From Planctomycetota bacterium (GTDB lineage Bacteria > Planctomycetota > UBA1135 > GCA-002686595), in NCBI GenBank assembly GCA_028823345.1, contig JAPKBR010000007.1, positions 35,076 through 99,075 of the forward strand: a stretch of 64,000 nucleotides of DNA. The letters run 5' to 3'. The notes beneath the pieces are model-generated. The model worked only from the letters and a program-made list of their open reading frames with translations, was not told the DNA's origin and ran no database searches. The translations under genes were made by a program, and so were the position numbers. Positions 8,372-17,548 of the stretch are shown here, in pieces. Position 1 is the stretch's first letter, and every line of letters begins with the position of its first letter.

Positions 8372-9652
8372 CTACCAATTACGCGGGTACAACAGATAGG
8401 GTCCAAGGGACTCACGCCACTGGTCCAAATTTGCGTGCCAAGCGCCCTCGTCGGGCACAGTTCCCCGTTCGCGTAAATCCCAAACCGCCTGCAAGGTAAC
8501 CGCATGGGCGAGACGCTCATCCGTCCGATGCCAGTCGTATTCATCGCCCCCTAGCTCGATCAGTTCTTGCAGCAACACAAACCCGCTCTGCACCTGACGC
8601 AAGGCAGCGCGATCCAACACCTCGAACTGCACTCCGCTACAGAGTTCTCCCTCGAAGGGTCCGCTGCTTGGGATAAACTCCAGAGGCACCGTCGCAAGCC
8701 CAGGCAAAGTCCGATCCCGCAGGCGCAAGCAGAGAGCACGCCCGTCCAACCACGGTGCCCCCACGCGCATGAAGGGTTCATGGGTGCCACGCCCCACCGA
8801 GAGGTTTGTGGCCTCCAGCATGCCGAGCATGGGATACAGCAGGGCGCTGGTGGGCGTACGCAGATTGGGGCTCGGGGCGCGCCAAGGCAGCCCCGTATCG
8901 CTCCACTGGCTATTGGGATCCCAATTTTCCATGGGCACGACCCGCAGCTCTACAGCCAACTCCTCCTGAGCCACTCGCCAGCGGGCCAACTCCCCCACGG
9001 TCAAACCGTGCATCAACGGCAGGTCTGCGGGACAAATAAACGAGCGCCGGCCCGGATCAGAAAGAGGGCCCCGGGGTCCATAACAAGCCAAAGGATTCGG
9101 CCGGTCCAAAACCAATACCGATGGCGCGCTGCCCGGACTCTCCTGCTCCATCTCTGAGCAAGCCCCAAGCAAATAGAACAGAGTCGTGGTGTAGGTGTAG
9201 AAACGTACTCCCACGTCTTGCACATCAAACACCAACAGGTCCAGGTCGGCGAGATCCTCCGGTCTAGGGCGACGATGTTGGCCATAGAGACTGCGCACAG
9301 GCAAATCGGTCAGCCCATCCGCCGCGTCCCCCACACGGCCCTCCAAGAGAGTTTCGAGCCCATGCTCTGGACTAAAGAGCCGCACGAGTTCTACCTCGGG
9401 AGCGTGCCAAAGAACATCGATCGTGCGCCGGCCGTCCACCAAACACCCGGTGCGGTTGGTCAAGAGCCCAACCCGCTGACCTCGCAAGAGATCCAAATTC
9501 CGGGCCACAAGCACATCGATGCCGGGCAGGGTGAGAGCTGCGGAATGCGAGCCGGGAACCGTCACTTTGGACTGGTTCGCTGCAGGAGAAGGCGCGGGGC
9601 TGCAACCGACCGCAAGTACAGTCAAGAGAATCAGGGAAATCGAAAGGCGCAT
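8372..9652 (-). CDS. NamZ-like exo-beta-N-acetylmuramidase (DUF1343) lipoprotein
   Basis: 426 aa with a lipoprotein signal (LAVGC, Cys17) and a full DUF1343 domain. Family members (NamZ, GH171) cleave terminal N-acetylmuramic acid from peptidoglycan fragments in cell-wall recycling. Family hallmarks seen: GQRVGLLTNRTG near residue 58, LFSPEHGLE near 92, DLLVFDVQDVGVRFYTYTTT near 139, VLDRPNPL near 178, and LSVGRGTHEPF in the C-terminal half. It faces convergently the CBS-pair gene, with a 21-bp gap. The family is clear; the substrate is inferred from characterised members. Confidence 0.88.
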   Translation of the reverse strand: MRLSISLILLTVLAVGCSPAPSPAANQSKVTVPGSHSAALTLPGIDVLVARNLDLLRGQRVGLLTNRTGCLVDGRRTIDVLWHAPEVELVRLFSPEHGLETLLEGRVGDAADGLTDLPVRSLYGQHRRPRPEDLADLDLLVFDVQDVGVRFYTYTTTLFYLLGACSEMEQESPGSAPSVLVLDRPNPLACYGPRGPLSDPGRRSFICPADLPLMHGLTVGELARWRVAQEELAVELRVVPMENWDPNSQWSDTGLPWRAPSPNLRTPTSALLYPMLGMLEATNLSVGRGTHEPFMRVGAPWLDGRALCLRLRDRTLPGLATVPLEFIPSSGPFEGELCSGVQFEVLDRAALRQVQSGFVLLQELIELGGDEYDWHRTDERLAHAVTLQAVWDLRERGTVPDEGAWHANLDQWRESLGPYLLYPRNW

Positions 9653-9772
9653 GCCCTCGCAAGGGTAGCGAACCGCCGCCTCCGATTCGATCTATTGAGT
9701 GGTGCCGTAGCGCGTGTCCAGGCTCCCGTCGCTCTTGAAGAGTGCCCCGGGCCTATGGGTCGAACGCAGCCC

Positions 9773-10897
9773 TCAGCCCCGTCCGGCGAATTCCGAGCGC
9801 AGGAGGGCCGCACGCAGGCGGCTACGTTCTGAGCGATCGCTGACTTCTGCCTGCCCGCCTCGCTGCAAAGCGTGCAAATGCCCCTGCTGGATTTGCAGGG
9901 CAAGGCGATTGAGCAAGTGGGTCGAGAGGCCCTGGACCAAGCCCACATGATGACCAAAGCGGATCACCGAAAGGTGCCGCAGGGCTTCGTCAGTGCTCAG
10001 GGCACGGGCGCTGCGCAAAGCCACCATCCCGCGGGCCACGCGATCCTTGAGGGCACTGGCACGGGCATCGAGGAGAGACTGACGCATGCGGCGCTCTGTG
10101 CGCACCACGCCGCGCACCACCACCAGCAAGCGCGCGACTAATTCGGGCTCGGAAGCTCCCAGGGTAACCTGGTTGGACATCTGATAAAGATCGCCAATGG
10201 CTTTGCTGCCTTCCCCGTGCAAACCGCGCACAGCAAGGCCCGTGTGTTGCGCCGCATGAAAGACCTTTTGCAACTCGCTGCGTACCGCACCCAACGCGGG
10301 CAGGTGAAGCATCACCGAAGCACGCATTCCCGTACCCACATTACTGGGGCAAGCCGTTAGGTAGCCCAAGCCCGCCCGGGTGGCATAGCTCACGCGACTT
10401 TCTAATTGCCGGTCCAACTCCACCACGCGCTCAAGAGCTTCTTCCAAAGCGAGGCCTGAGGTCAGGCATTGCAGACGAAGATGATCCTCTTCGCCAATCA
10501 GGGCGGCCAAACCCTCGTGCGCCCCAAAGGCCACCGCCTTGCCCACCAAATCCCCGGCACCGTCTCCGGAAACCAACTCACGGGTGGCCAAGCTGCGCTC
10601 AAAGAGAATTCGACGCAAGACCTCATCGGTGTCCCCGAGGGAAACCCAGGTGGTCTCCCCTTCGAGGGCGAGGTCCAACAGCTCGCTCTTGAGGCGGTTT
10701 GGTACCTCCATGGCGCGCTCGCTGCTTAGGGTCGAACGAAAAGGCAAGCCCCGTAGGTTGCGCGCCAAGCGCACCCGACTGGAAATCACCACGTCCGCCT
10801 CCGGGCCTTGGCCCTGGAGCCAGAGGCCCGTACGGGTAGCCAAACTTTGGGGATCGGGGGGGATAGACTGCACGCTTGTGTATGGGCGGAACGCCAC
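9773..10897 (-). CDS. mcsB: McsB-type protein arginine kinase
   Basis: 374-aa ATP:guanido phosphotransferase. McsB phosphorylates arginines on proteins to mark them for ClpC-ClpP. Seen: SSRVRLARNL (39-48), GEEDHLRLQ (135-143), the catalytic Cys183 in LTACPSNVGTGMRASV, and the C-terminal catalytic DRVARGMVALRSARALS region. RSRLRA at 358-363 resembles the RDxxRA phosphoarginine-sensing motif of McsB, with Ser in place of Asp. The usual partners mcsA, ctsR and clpC are not adjacent. A metabolic arginine kinase is the alternative, but length and motifs favour McsB. Confidence 0.88.
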   Translation of the reverse strand: MAFRPYTSVQSIPPDPQSLATRTGLWLQGQGPEADVVISSRVRLARNLRGLPFRSTLSSERAMEVPNRLKSELLDLALEGETTWVSLGDTDEVLRRILFERSLATRELVSGDGAGDLVGKAVAFGAHEGLAALIGEEDHLRLQCLTSGLALEEALERVVELDRQLESRVSYATRAGLGYLTACPSNVGTGMRASVMLHLPALGAVRSELQKVFHAAQHTGLAVRGLHGEGSKAIGDLYQMSNQVTLGASEPELVARLLVVVRGVVRTERRMRQSLLDARASALKDRVARGMVALRSARALSTDEALRHLSVIRFGHHVGLVQGLSTHLLNRLALQIQQGHLHALQRGGQAEVSDRSERSRLRAALLRSEFAGRG

Positions 10898-11111
10898 TGA
10901 ACAGGGGCCTTCCGAGTACAGGTTTTAGCACACCCCACGCCTCTGCCAAACCCCCGGCCCGATCCTAGAGGCAATCTCTGTGGATCTGGCCCGGGCAGAG
11001 GGGCACTCTCCGGCCGGATTCAGGCTCCAAATCCAGTCCGTACAACCAGAATCAGTCGGGTTCGCACTTTTCCAATGCCGCCCGGAGATTCAAGAAAGCT
11101 AGCCTTAGGGC

Positions 11112-12929
11112 ATGTTCCCGCCTGACCCTACAACCATTGTGCTCGCCCTTCTCGGCTTGACCCTCGTGGTCTTCGTGGCTGATATGGCCCGCTACGACTT
11201 GGTGGCTCTCGGAATCGCCTGCGCCCTGGTGCTCACCGGCGTACTTGACGCAAACGAGGCTTTTGCCGGTTTTGCCTCGGAGGCCGTGATCTTGATCGGC
11301 TGCATGTTCGTGTTCAGCCATGCTTTCCAACGCTGCGGAGTAGCGGACCTTTTGAGCCGCGCCTTCCTGCGGGGCAACCATTCCAGCGAAAGAGGTCTTG
11401 TGGCTCGGGTCACGGTGCTCTCTGGCTTGCTATCAGCTGTGCTCTCCAATACCGCCGTGGTAGCCACCATGATTCCTGTTTGCAACGGGGTCAGCCGACG
11501 CAAACAGATCAGTCTGTCGCGCATCCTGATGCCCATGGCCTTCGGGAGTTTGCTCGGTGGATTGGTGACCGTCATCGCAACCTCCACCAACTTGGTGGTC
11601 AATCAAAGTCTGCGGGATGCGGGTGTCGAGCCTTTTGGCATGTTCGATTTCAGCCTCCTGGGTTTAATTCTGTTGGCCGTGGGCAGTCTCTATCTGGTGG
11701 GGCCTGGACGGAGACTTCTGCCCCGTTCCCCTGTGGGACAGTCCCTGACCGAACGCTACCAAGTGCCCCGTTTCGTCACCGAGATTTTGGTTGAGCCCAA
11801 CAGCAGCCTGATCAACCGCTCGGTGGCCGAGGTCGAAGTCCTACGCAAACACGGGGTCACGGTGCTTGGGCTCGTGCGTGCCCACGGCGAGAGTCCAATT
11901 CTGGCTCCCGGCCCCTACAACCGAATCCGCGCCGACGACACATTGATTCTGCAAGGCAGCCCTGAGGACATCTTGGCCCTCTCGGAAGAACTGCCCATGC
12001 GCGAGAAAAGCCATGTGGCTACCCAGGATTCACAACTGGTTTCAGACGATGTGCGCTTGGTGGAGGCTCTCATCCCCGCGGGCTCTTCCCTGACGGGCAC
12101 GAGCCTCAAGAGCGCTGAGTTCCGCACCAAAAGCGGACTCAACGTGGTGGCGGTCTCTAAGTCCAGCGGCGTGCAACTTGCGCGCATCAACGAAGTGGAT
12201 TTGGAAGTGGGCGATACCCTGCTGTTGCAAGGGCACCAGCCAGACATCGAGCGCGCCGGAGAAGAACGCGACCTGGTAATCCTCTCAGAGGTCGCAGCGC
12301 CCAACTTTGGAAGCAAGGGCTGGATCACGGTCGCGACCCTGGGAGCGATTCTTTTGATCGCTGCCCTCTCGCACACGATTTCTCTCGGCGCCCTCGGCTT
12401 ACTCGGAGTCTTGACATTGATCGGGACCCGGGTAGTGCGCACGGACGACGCCTATCGTTCAGTGGATTGGAGCGTGCTGGCTTTAGTGGGCGGCATGCTG
12501 GCCCTAGGCCGTGCGTTTCAGCAAGAGGTCCTGACCCCCGAACACACCGACGGGGCCGCGGGCATGATCGCCAATTCCCTGCAAGCAGGCATCCTGACTC
12601 CGCAATATCTGATGGTGCTGCTGCTGGCCAGCACGGTGCTCTTGACCCAAGTTTTGAACCACACATCCACGGCGATCATCATGACGCCCTTGGCCCTGCA
12701 GTGCGCCGAGATCGCGAGCGTCGGTCCACGCCCTTTCCTAATGGCGGTGGTCACCGGGGCCAGCTTGGCCTTCCTGTCCCCCGTGGCACACCAGGCCAAC
12801 GCCATGATCATGGGACCGGGAAACTACAAGTACCGAGACTTTCTACGGGTGGGCACGCCCCTCGCGCTTCTCCTGGGAGCCTTGGCGTCTGTGATCATCC
12901 CGGTCATGTGGCCCTTCGTGGCGGCATAG
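11112..12929 (+). CDS. SLC13/DASS-type anion transporter with two RCK_C (TrkA_C) domains
   Basis: 605-aa inner-membrane transporter. The N-terminal membrane half (about 1-200) contains the family signature GLLSAVLSNTAVVATMIPV and ATSTNLVVN. Two cytosolic TrkA_C domains follow (about 218-300 and 312-398; FVTEILVEPNSSLINRSVAEV and VRLVEALIPAGSSLTGTSLK). The second membrane half repeats the signature (LLTQVLNHTSTAIIMTPLAL, SLAFLSPVAHQANAMIMGPG). This layout is typical of bacterial sulfate/dicarboxylate-type sodium symporters; the exact substrate cannot be read from sequence. It is a single-gene unit. Confidence 0.9.
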   Translation: MFPPDPTTIVLALLGLTLVVFVADMARYDLVALGIACALVLTGVLDANEAFAGFASEAVILIGCMFVFSHAFQRCGVADLLSRAFLRGNHSSERGLVARVTVLSGLLSAVLSNTAVVATMIPVCNGVSRRKQISLSRILMPMAFGSLLGGLVTVIATSTNLVVNQSLRDAGVEPFGMFDFSLLGLILLAVGSLYLVGPGRRLLPRSPVGQSLTERYQVPRFVTEILVEPNSSLINRSVAEVEVLRKHGVTVLGLVRAHGESPILAPGPYNRIRADDTLILQGSPEDILALSEELPMREKSHVATQDSQLVSDDVRLVEALIPAGSSLTGTSLKSAEFRTKSGLNVVAVSKSSGVQLARINEVDLEVGDTLLLQGHQPDIERAGEERDLVILSEVAAPNFGSKGWITVATLGAILLIAALSHTISLGALGLLGVLTLIGTRVVRTDDAYRSVDWSVLALVGGMLALGRAFQQEVLTPEHTDGAAGMIANSLQAGILTPQYLMVLLLASTVLLTQVLNHTSTAIIMTPLALQCAEIASVGPRPFLMAVVTGASLAFLSPVAHQANAMIMGPGNYKYRDFLRVGTPLALLLGALASVIIPVMWPFVAA

Positions 12930-13170
12930 GCCAGAGCAGGGGCAAACCCATACCAGTTACTGCCATTTTGATTGGGCTAAGGAGCCCACCACGGGAGTGA
13001 TTCGAGACAGCAGCAAGAACTCAGATTCCAGCTCCGGTATCGTCTGCATCTGCGAGTAAACACCTCGCTCCCCAACCATCAGGCGTTGCCCCAAGGAACG
13101 CCCTTTCCTTATGCCGCCACCAAGATGGTTCCCCCAACCCAGATCTCTTGGGAGCGCTTGAAGAAGAGCT

Positions 13171-14985
13171 CTAAACTTCGGGCCGCTCAGGCTTGAAAAC
13201 AAGCTTGAAGGCCTCAAGGCGGCTGCGCACTAACAGCCGTAGGCGCTCGATTTCCGCCCGTTGACGGGCCTCTTCTTCCCGTTGACGGACCCCTTCCGCC
13301 TGGGAATCGTTCAGGGCGGCTTCGAGGGCCTCGGCTCCCGCCTGGGTTTCCTGCAATAGACCTAGCACCTCCGTGCGGTGCTGCTGGACCTCAGTTAGGG
13401 TCAATAGAACAGCGTCACGATCGGACGCTAGGTCTTTGATCTGCTGCCCCAGGGTCTGGGTCAGTTCTTCCTGTAGGGACCGCTCCCCACTGAGCAGTTC
13501 TCCCAGTTTCCTATTTTGTTTTTGATTCTCAGCTAGGGAGAGTTCCAATTCCTTAACCAATTTTCCCCGGGCAGCAATCTCCGCCGCCTGGCCCTTAACC
13601 ACCTGCGCCCCGGCGGCCGCTTCTCTCGCGCGCACCTGTTCCGATTCCAGCAGGCTCTCTCGCAGGCTCAACACCATCATCTCTTGGGCTTCTATGCCGG
13701 ATTTCAGTTCGGTCAGGTGAGCTTGATGCCCCTCCAGATCTGCACCAAGCTCCTGGCTGACCTTCGTCTGGGCGGCGAGTTCCAGCTCTAGCTTGGCGAG
13801 GACCTCTTGGTGACTCACCAGATCCTTGGCCTGACTCTTGATGATCGACGTCTGCTCACGGGATTCTTGCGTGCGTTGCTCGCGCTCGGCTGCAAGGGTC
13901 AACTTGTGCTCACTCAAGTCCTCGGCCGTGTCGGTTAATCGTTTCTGATGGCCCGCCAGGTCCTTGGCCTGACTCTTGACGATCGACGCCTGCTCACGGG
14001 ATTCCTTCGTGCGTTGCGCGCGCTCACCCTCAAGCGTCGCCCTGTGCTCGCTCAAGTCATCGGTCGTGTCGGTCAACCGTTTCTGATGGCCCGTCAGGTT
14101 CTTTTCGAGACCCCGGATCACTTTCTCCAAGCGTTTGATCTCGGGCTTCCAGGCGTCCTTCTCCCCGTCGAAGGCGATCACCTCAAGCCCCATGGCAAGC
14201 AGGGCTTGGGTTGCTCCCTTGGGAGCGCTCGGCCCATCGAACAAGTTCTTAACTGATGGTTCGCGGCTATTCCCTAGTGAAGCTACCACCGCGTGGCGAT
14301 AGACCGCACCCCCATGGTCGCTGGAGTACATGCTGCGATTATAAAAGGCAAAGAATCTCTGGGCGAGATCGCGCAACAAGGGATCGTTGTCCAGATACAA
14401 CTCAAGACACATCAACACCAACCAGCGATCCAAGTTAGCGTGGCCCACGGACATTACGCGGCCTCCAGCATCACCTAACCACTGCTCTGTTTGCGCCCGT
14501 ACCGGCAATCCATACTCTCGGTGTTCAGCCAAGTAGCGATGCTTGACCCCCAGTTTATCGGCCATGAACCCCACCAGGATTTCCTCGGCCTCATCGACTT
14601 CTGGCGTGCGGTAGGGACCGGCCAATATCACATGGCGTCCCGCCACCCGGGCGCACTCACGCACAAAGTCCTCGCGGAACTCGGGGGGCACATGCTCAAG
14701 GGTGTCGAACGCAGCAACCACGTCAAAGCTGTCGTCAAGGAAGGGCAACGCGCCACCACTGCCAAGCACCAGGTCCCTTTCATTAGAAACCTCCACGTCC
14801 ACTAACTCGACACGGTCGTCGGGCAAGAACTTGCGCAACAGGGCAGTGCGACCGCCAACGTCAAGAATCCGCAGGGACCGTTTCCCGGGGCGCACACGCT
14901 CCACCAAATCCGCCACCAACTTGTACCGTTGATACTGATCGAAGGGCAATCCTAGCAGGTCATCCATGGGAAGGGCAGAGGTCAA
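13171..14985 (-). CDS. SAM methyltransferase with long C-terminal coiled coil (candidate O-glycan chain terminator)
   Basis: 604 aa. The N-terminal class I methyltransferase (about 15-240) has motif I ILDVGGRTALL (40-50), an acidic LVDVEV strand and DVVAAFDTLEHVP. Residues about 275-592 are one long coiled coil with two near-identical 46-residue repeats (299-344, 345-390) and degenerate further copies beginning SHQ and GHQ. The C-terminus is basic/hydrophobic (RLRLLVRSRLEAFKLVFKP), suitable for membrane or protein docking. It overlaps wzt by 4 nt. This domain order recalls WbdD of E. coli O8/O9a, which methylates the glycan end and uses a coiled coil as length ruler; no kinase domain is seen. 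The function is inferred from architecture and neighbours. Confidence 0.85.
   Translation of the reverse strand: MTSALPMDDLLGLPFDQYQRYKLVADLVERVRPGKRSLRILDVGGRTALLRKFLPDDRVELVDVEVSNERDLVLGSGGALPFLDDSFDVVAAFDTLEHVPPEFREDFVRECARVAGRHVILAGPYRTPEVDEAEEILVGFMADKLGVKHRYLAEHREYGLPVRAQTEQWLGDAGGRVMSVGHANLDRWLVLMCLELYLDNDPLLRDLAQRFFAFYNRSMYSSDHGGAVYRHAVVASLGNSREPSVKNLFDGPSAPKGATQALLAMGLEVIAFDGEKDAWKPEIKRLEKVIRGLEKNLTGHQKRLTDTTDDLSEHRATLEGERAQRTKESREQASIVKSQAKDLAGHQKRLTDTAEDLSEHKLTLAAEREQRTQESREQTSIIKSQAKDLVSHQEVLAKLELELAAQTKVSQELGADLEGHQAHLTELKSGIEAQEMMVLSLRESLLESEQVRAREAAAGAQVVKGQAAEIAARGKLVKELELSLAENQKQNRKLGELLSGERSLQEELTQTLGQQIKDLASDRDAVLLTLTEVQQHRTEVLGLLQETQAGAEALEAALNDSQAEGVRQREEEARQRAEIERLRLLVRSRLEAFKLVFKPERPEV
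13816..14091 (-). repeat. Two 138-bp in-frame tandem repeats in the coiled coil
   Basis: Two adjacent 138-bp units encode residues 299-344 and 345-390, both starting GHQKRLTDT and ending KSQAKDL. Nucleotide identity is high across the pair, indicating recent duplication; changes such as TKESREQAS to TQESREQTS are few. The repeat length is not a multiple of 7 residues (46 = 6x7+4), but 46 is close to four 11-residue hendecads. Confidence 0.85.
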
Positions 14986-16256
14986 GACTGGGAGGTCCGG
15001 CGTTGGCCACCTTGTTCGACGGTCCAGGTTGTGGGCAGAAAGAGTAGGCCGTGTTGAATATGGCGCGCATCCACCACTTCAAAAACCGCCGCGTGTTCCC
15101 GGTGATCAATGGCCGTGGGCGCTGGCTTAGAGTGGTCGTACAAGAACGCAGTCAGGTAGTACTGGCCCTGAAGCAAGGGCAAGGATTCAAAGCTCATCTC
15201 CACGGCACCATCTTCCCCAGCCTTGACCGGAGTCAAGTCGATGGAATCATTGCGCCAGTGATGGTTGGAGCCATTCACATAGGTCCCATCCGAGCGATAA
15301 AGCCCCAGGCCAAACACCGGCTGAGCAGAGTCTTGGTTGGCATGCCATTCCACGCGCACGGAAAATGGGTCGCCCGGTTCAAAGCTCTGGGTCTCTTGGC
15401 CATCCCTGCCCCGTAGGGTGATCTTGCCCGTGGTGATTTCTTCGGTGCCCCAGCGTGGGTATTCCGAAGACTCCCGGGCAAAAGCCGAAAGCCGCTGGTT
15501 GCCGCGCTCGTGAGCGGTTTTCAGGTATTCGTCCGCCACATCTTCCGCCGACCCTTGGCTAATCACACGGCCAGCTTCCATCAACACCACATGCTGGCAC
15601 ATGGTTTTGATCGAGCCGATGTCGTGGGATACAAAGACCGTGGTCTTACCCTGTTCGCGGAACTCATTCAGGCGGTTGATGCACTTGCCTCGAAAGTGTT
15701 CATCCCCCACGGACAAGGCCTCATCAATCATCAAAATGTCAGGGTCCACACTGGAAGCCACCGCAAACCCGAGGCGCACATACATACCCGAGCTATAAGT
15801 CTTGACAGGCCGGTCGATGAATTCACCCAGCTCGCTGAAATCCACGATGGACTGGAAGCGTTCTTTGATCTCCTCGTTCTTCATGCCGAGGATCGAACAG
15901 TTCAGGAACACGTTTTCACGGCCCGAGAATTCCGGGTGAAAGCCCGCGCCCAACTCCAACAGGCTCGCCACGCGACCCTGAACCTGCAGGGTTCCTGTGG
16001 TGGGTGCGCTGATCCCGGTCAAGAGCTTCAGGAGGGTGCTCTTACCCGCACCATTCTGACCAATGATTCCCACAGTGGAACCATGTGGCACGTCGAGATA
16101 CAAATCGCGCACGGCCCAAAAGTCCCGATGCCGAGGGGCACCCAAGTGCATCAGATCGTACAAGCGATGAATAGGCTTGTCGTACAGCTGATAGCACTTG
16201 CCTAGACCCTCTGCGTGGATGGCGCTGCCTGAGAGCGCTCGACTTTGATCGTTCAC
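14982..16256 (-). CDS. wzt: Polysaccharide ABC exporter ATPase with C-terminal carbohydrate-binding domain
   Basis: Wzt-type ATPase that drives export of a finished O-polysaccharide or similar glycan. 424 aa from GTG 16256, which overlaps the wzm stop (GTGA); a longer frame to 16364 is rejected because it would lie inside wzm. Walker A is GQNGAGKST, signature YSSGMYVRLGFAVA, Walker B DILMIDEALSVGD, H-loop FVSHD. Residues about 265-424 form a beta-rich Wzt_C-like domain (FEPGDPFSVRVEW, PVFGLGLYRSDGTYVNG, LLQGQYYLTAFLYDH) that in E. coli O9a binds the capped glycan end. This suggests export depends on an end modification, consistent with the methyltransferase gene that follows. Confidence 0.93.
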   Translation of the reverse strand: MNDQSRALSGSAIHAEGLGKCYQLYDKPIHRLYDLMHLGAPRHRDFWAVRDLYLDVPHGSTVGIIGQNGAGKSTLLKLLTGISAPTTGTLQVQGRVASLLELGAGFHPEFSGRENVFLNCSILGMKNEEIKERFQSIVDFSELGEFIDRPVKTYSSGMYVRLGFAVASSVDPDILMIDEALSVGDEHFRGKCINRLNEFREQGKTTVFVSHDIGSIKTMCQHVVLMEAGRVISQGSAEDVADEYLKTAHERGNQRLSAFARESSEYPRWGTEEITTGKITLRGRDGQETQSFEPGDPFSVRVEWHANQDSAQPVFGLGLYRSDGTYVNGSNHHWRNDSIDLTPVKAGEDGAVEMSFESLPLLQGQYYLTAFLYDHSKPAPTAIDHREHAAVFEVVDARHIQHGLLFLPTTWTVEQGGQRRTSQS

Positions 16257-17530
16257 AGCAGGTCCGGGATACGGGCTTTTTGAGAGAAGAAGAATCGACC
16301 GCTGATCGTCAACAGGATCACGGACAACACGCCGATTCGCAGCAACAGGAGCGGATCCGGCCAAGCACCGAAGAGCAGGATTTGGCGCCAGCTATCGATG
16401 ATCCAGTGCATAGGGTTGATCGTCATCAGCCAGCCATAACCCGCTTTCGCCACCATCTCGGCGGGATAGAAGATTGGGGTGCAGAACATCCAGACCACGA
16501 CGCCAACGCCTACCAGGTGTTGAGTGTCGCGCATGAAGACGTTGAGCACCGACAGAAAATAGGCCAGGCTGAGGGTAAAGATGAACTGCAGCAGCAGCAT
16601 CACCGGGACCATCACCAGAGACACGGACAGGGACAAGGCTTGATACTCCTCGTCCCGCATGCGGGGCTCGGATCCACCGGCGAACGAGGGAGCCGTCCCT
16701 GCTGCCGGAGCCGGATCATCCAGCAAGGCCGCACGGAACTCATGCTGCACCTGGGGAATTTCTCCAATGAGAGCCAAGCCCCCGGGCTCCGCGCTCACGA
16801 TGCGCACGATGATCTCCTCGTCCCCCTCCACCTCGCCATCGGGCAGAGGCTGCAGCAACAGGTCTACACCCCTCGCAGTAGCGGGCAAGAGGAGTTCGGT
16901 CGGACCCAAGAAATCCTGACCCAACACGGCCGTGCCACCGTATTCAAGAGTCACGAGCACGTCCCCCTGGTACCCACGCTCAATGGCGATGGGAACTCGC
17001 AGGATTCCCCCTTGCTCATGCTGGATGACCGGGATGCGCTCGACAGTAACAGACCCATCTTCGTGCTGCACGGTTTCGTGGGGCACGTGGATGTAGCTCT
17101 TGGGCACCGCCACAAAGCCAAACCAACTGACTGCGATCAGCAAAACCGGCACACCAATCATCATGTTGATCAGGCTCGACTTGACCAGGAAAGCGGGAAG
17201 CAATTCACTGGGGAAGACCACCTTTTGGATCAGGTTGGAGTTATCGATCAGGCTGCTAGTGGAGCGTGTCAATGTCTCAGCAAAGGCTTGCCAAACCACG
17301 ATGCCCGCCAACATAACCAGGGCAACCTCGGTCGCCCCCTGACTGTCACTCCAACGGGTGTTGAGCACCGTGCGAAAAACAAAGTGGTAGACCACCAAAT
17401 TGATGACCGGAAAAATCAATGACCAGAAAAATCCCATACTCGAACCCACATAGCGGGCGCGGAGATCACGCTTGACGAAATCCCACAGGAGACGCCGGTT
17501 GTGCAGGAAAGATCGCAGTACGGGAAACAT
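16253..17530 (-). CDS. wzm: Polysaccharide ABC exporter permease with Calx-beta-like periplasmic insertion
   Basis: ABC-2 type permease. The ends match Wzm: amphipathic N-terminus LLWDFVKRDLRARYVGSSMG, and the C-terminal half with ALNVFMRDTQHLV-like and TPIFYPAEMV elements. Typical Wzm is about 260 aa; this one is 425 because about 155 residues (about 144-300) are inserted between two membrane helices, in what should be an outward loop. Within the insert, residues 175-250 read as a Calx-beta repeat: LEYGGTAVLGQDFLGP, then LLLPATARGVDLLLQPLPDG and EVEGDEEIIVRIV. The gene sits 18 bp after arginase and overlaps wzt by 4 nt. Confidence 0.92.
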   Translation of the reverse strand: MFPVLRSFLHNRRLLWDFVKRDLRARYVGSSMGFFWSLIFPVINLVVYHFVFRTVLNTRWSDSQGATEVALVMLAGIVVWQAFAETLTRSTSSLIDNSNLIQKVVFPSELLPAFLVKSSLINMMIGVPVLLIAVSWFGFVAVPKSYIHVPHETVQHEDGSVTVERIPVIQHEQGGILRVPIAIERGYQGDVLVTLEYGGTAVLGQDFLGPTELLLPATARGVDLLLQPLPDGEVEGDEEIIVRIVSAEPGGLALIGEIPQVQHEFRAALLDDPAPAAGTAPSFAGGSEPRMRDEEYQALSLSVSLVMVPVMLLLQFIFTLSLAYFLSVLNVFMRDTQHLVGVGVVVWMFCTPIFYPAEMVAKAGYGWLMTINPMHWIIDSWRQILLFGAWPDPLLLLRIGVLSVILLTISGRFFFSQKARIPDLL

Positions 17531-17548
17531 CGGAAGCTGCCTAGTAAC

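Noticed and set aside
8360..8376. GGTAGG/CCTACC stem between the convergent CBS and NamZ-like genes
   Set aside because: Six-base stem without a U-run and overlapping the NamZ-like stop codon; too weak to call a terminator.
16280..17422. 380-codon open frame antisense to wzm
   Set aside because: His/Gln/Asp-rich, no motifs; the permease on the other strand explains the region.
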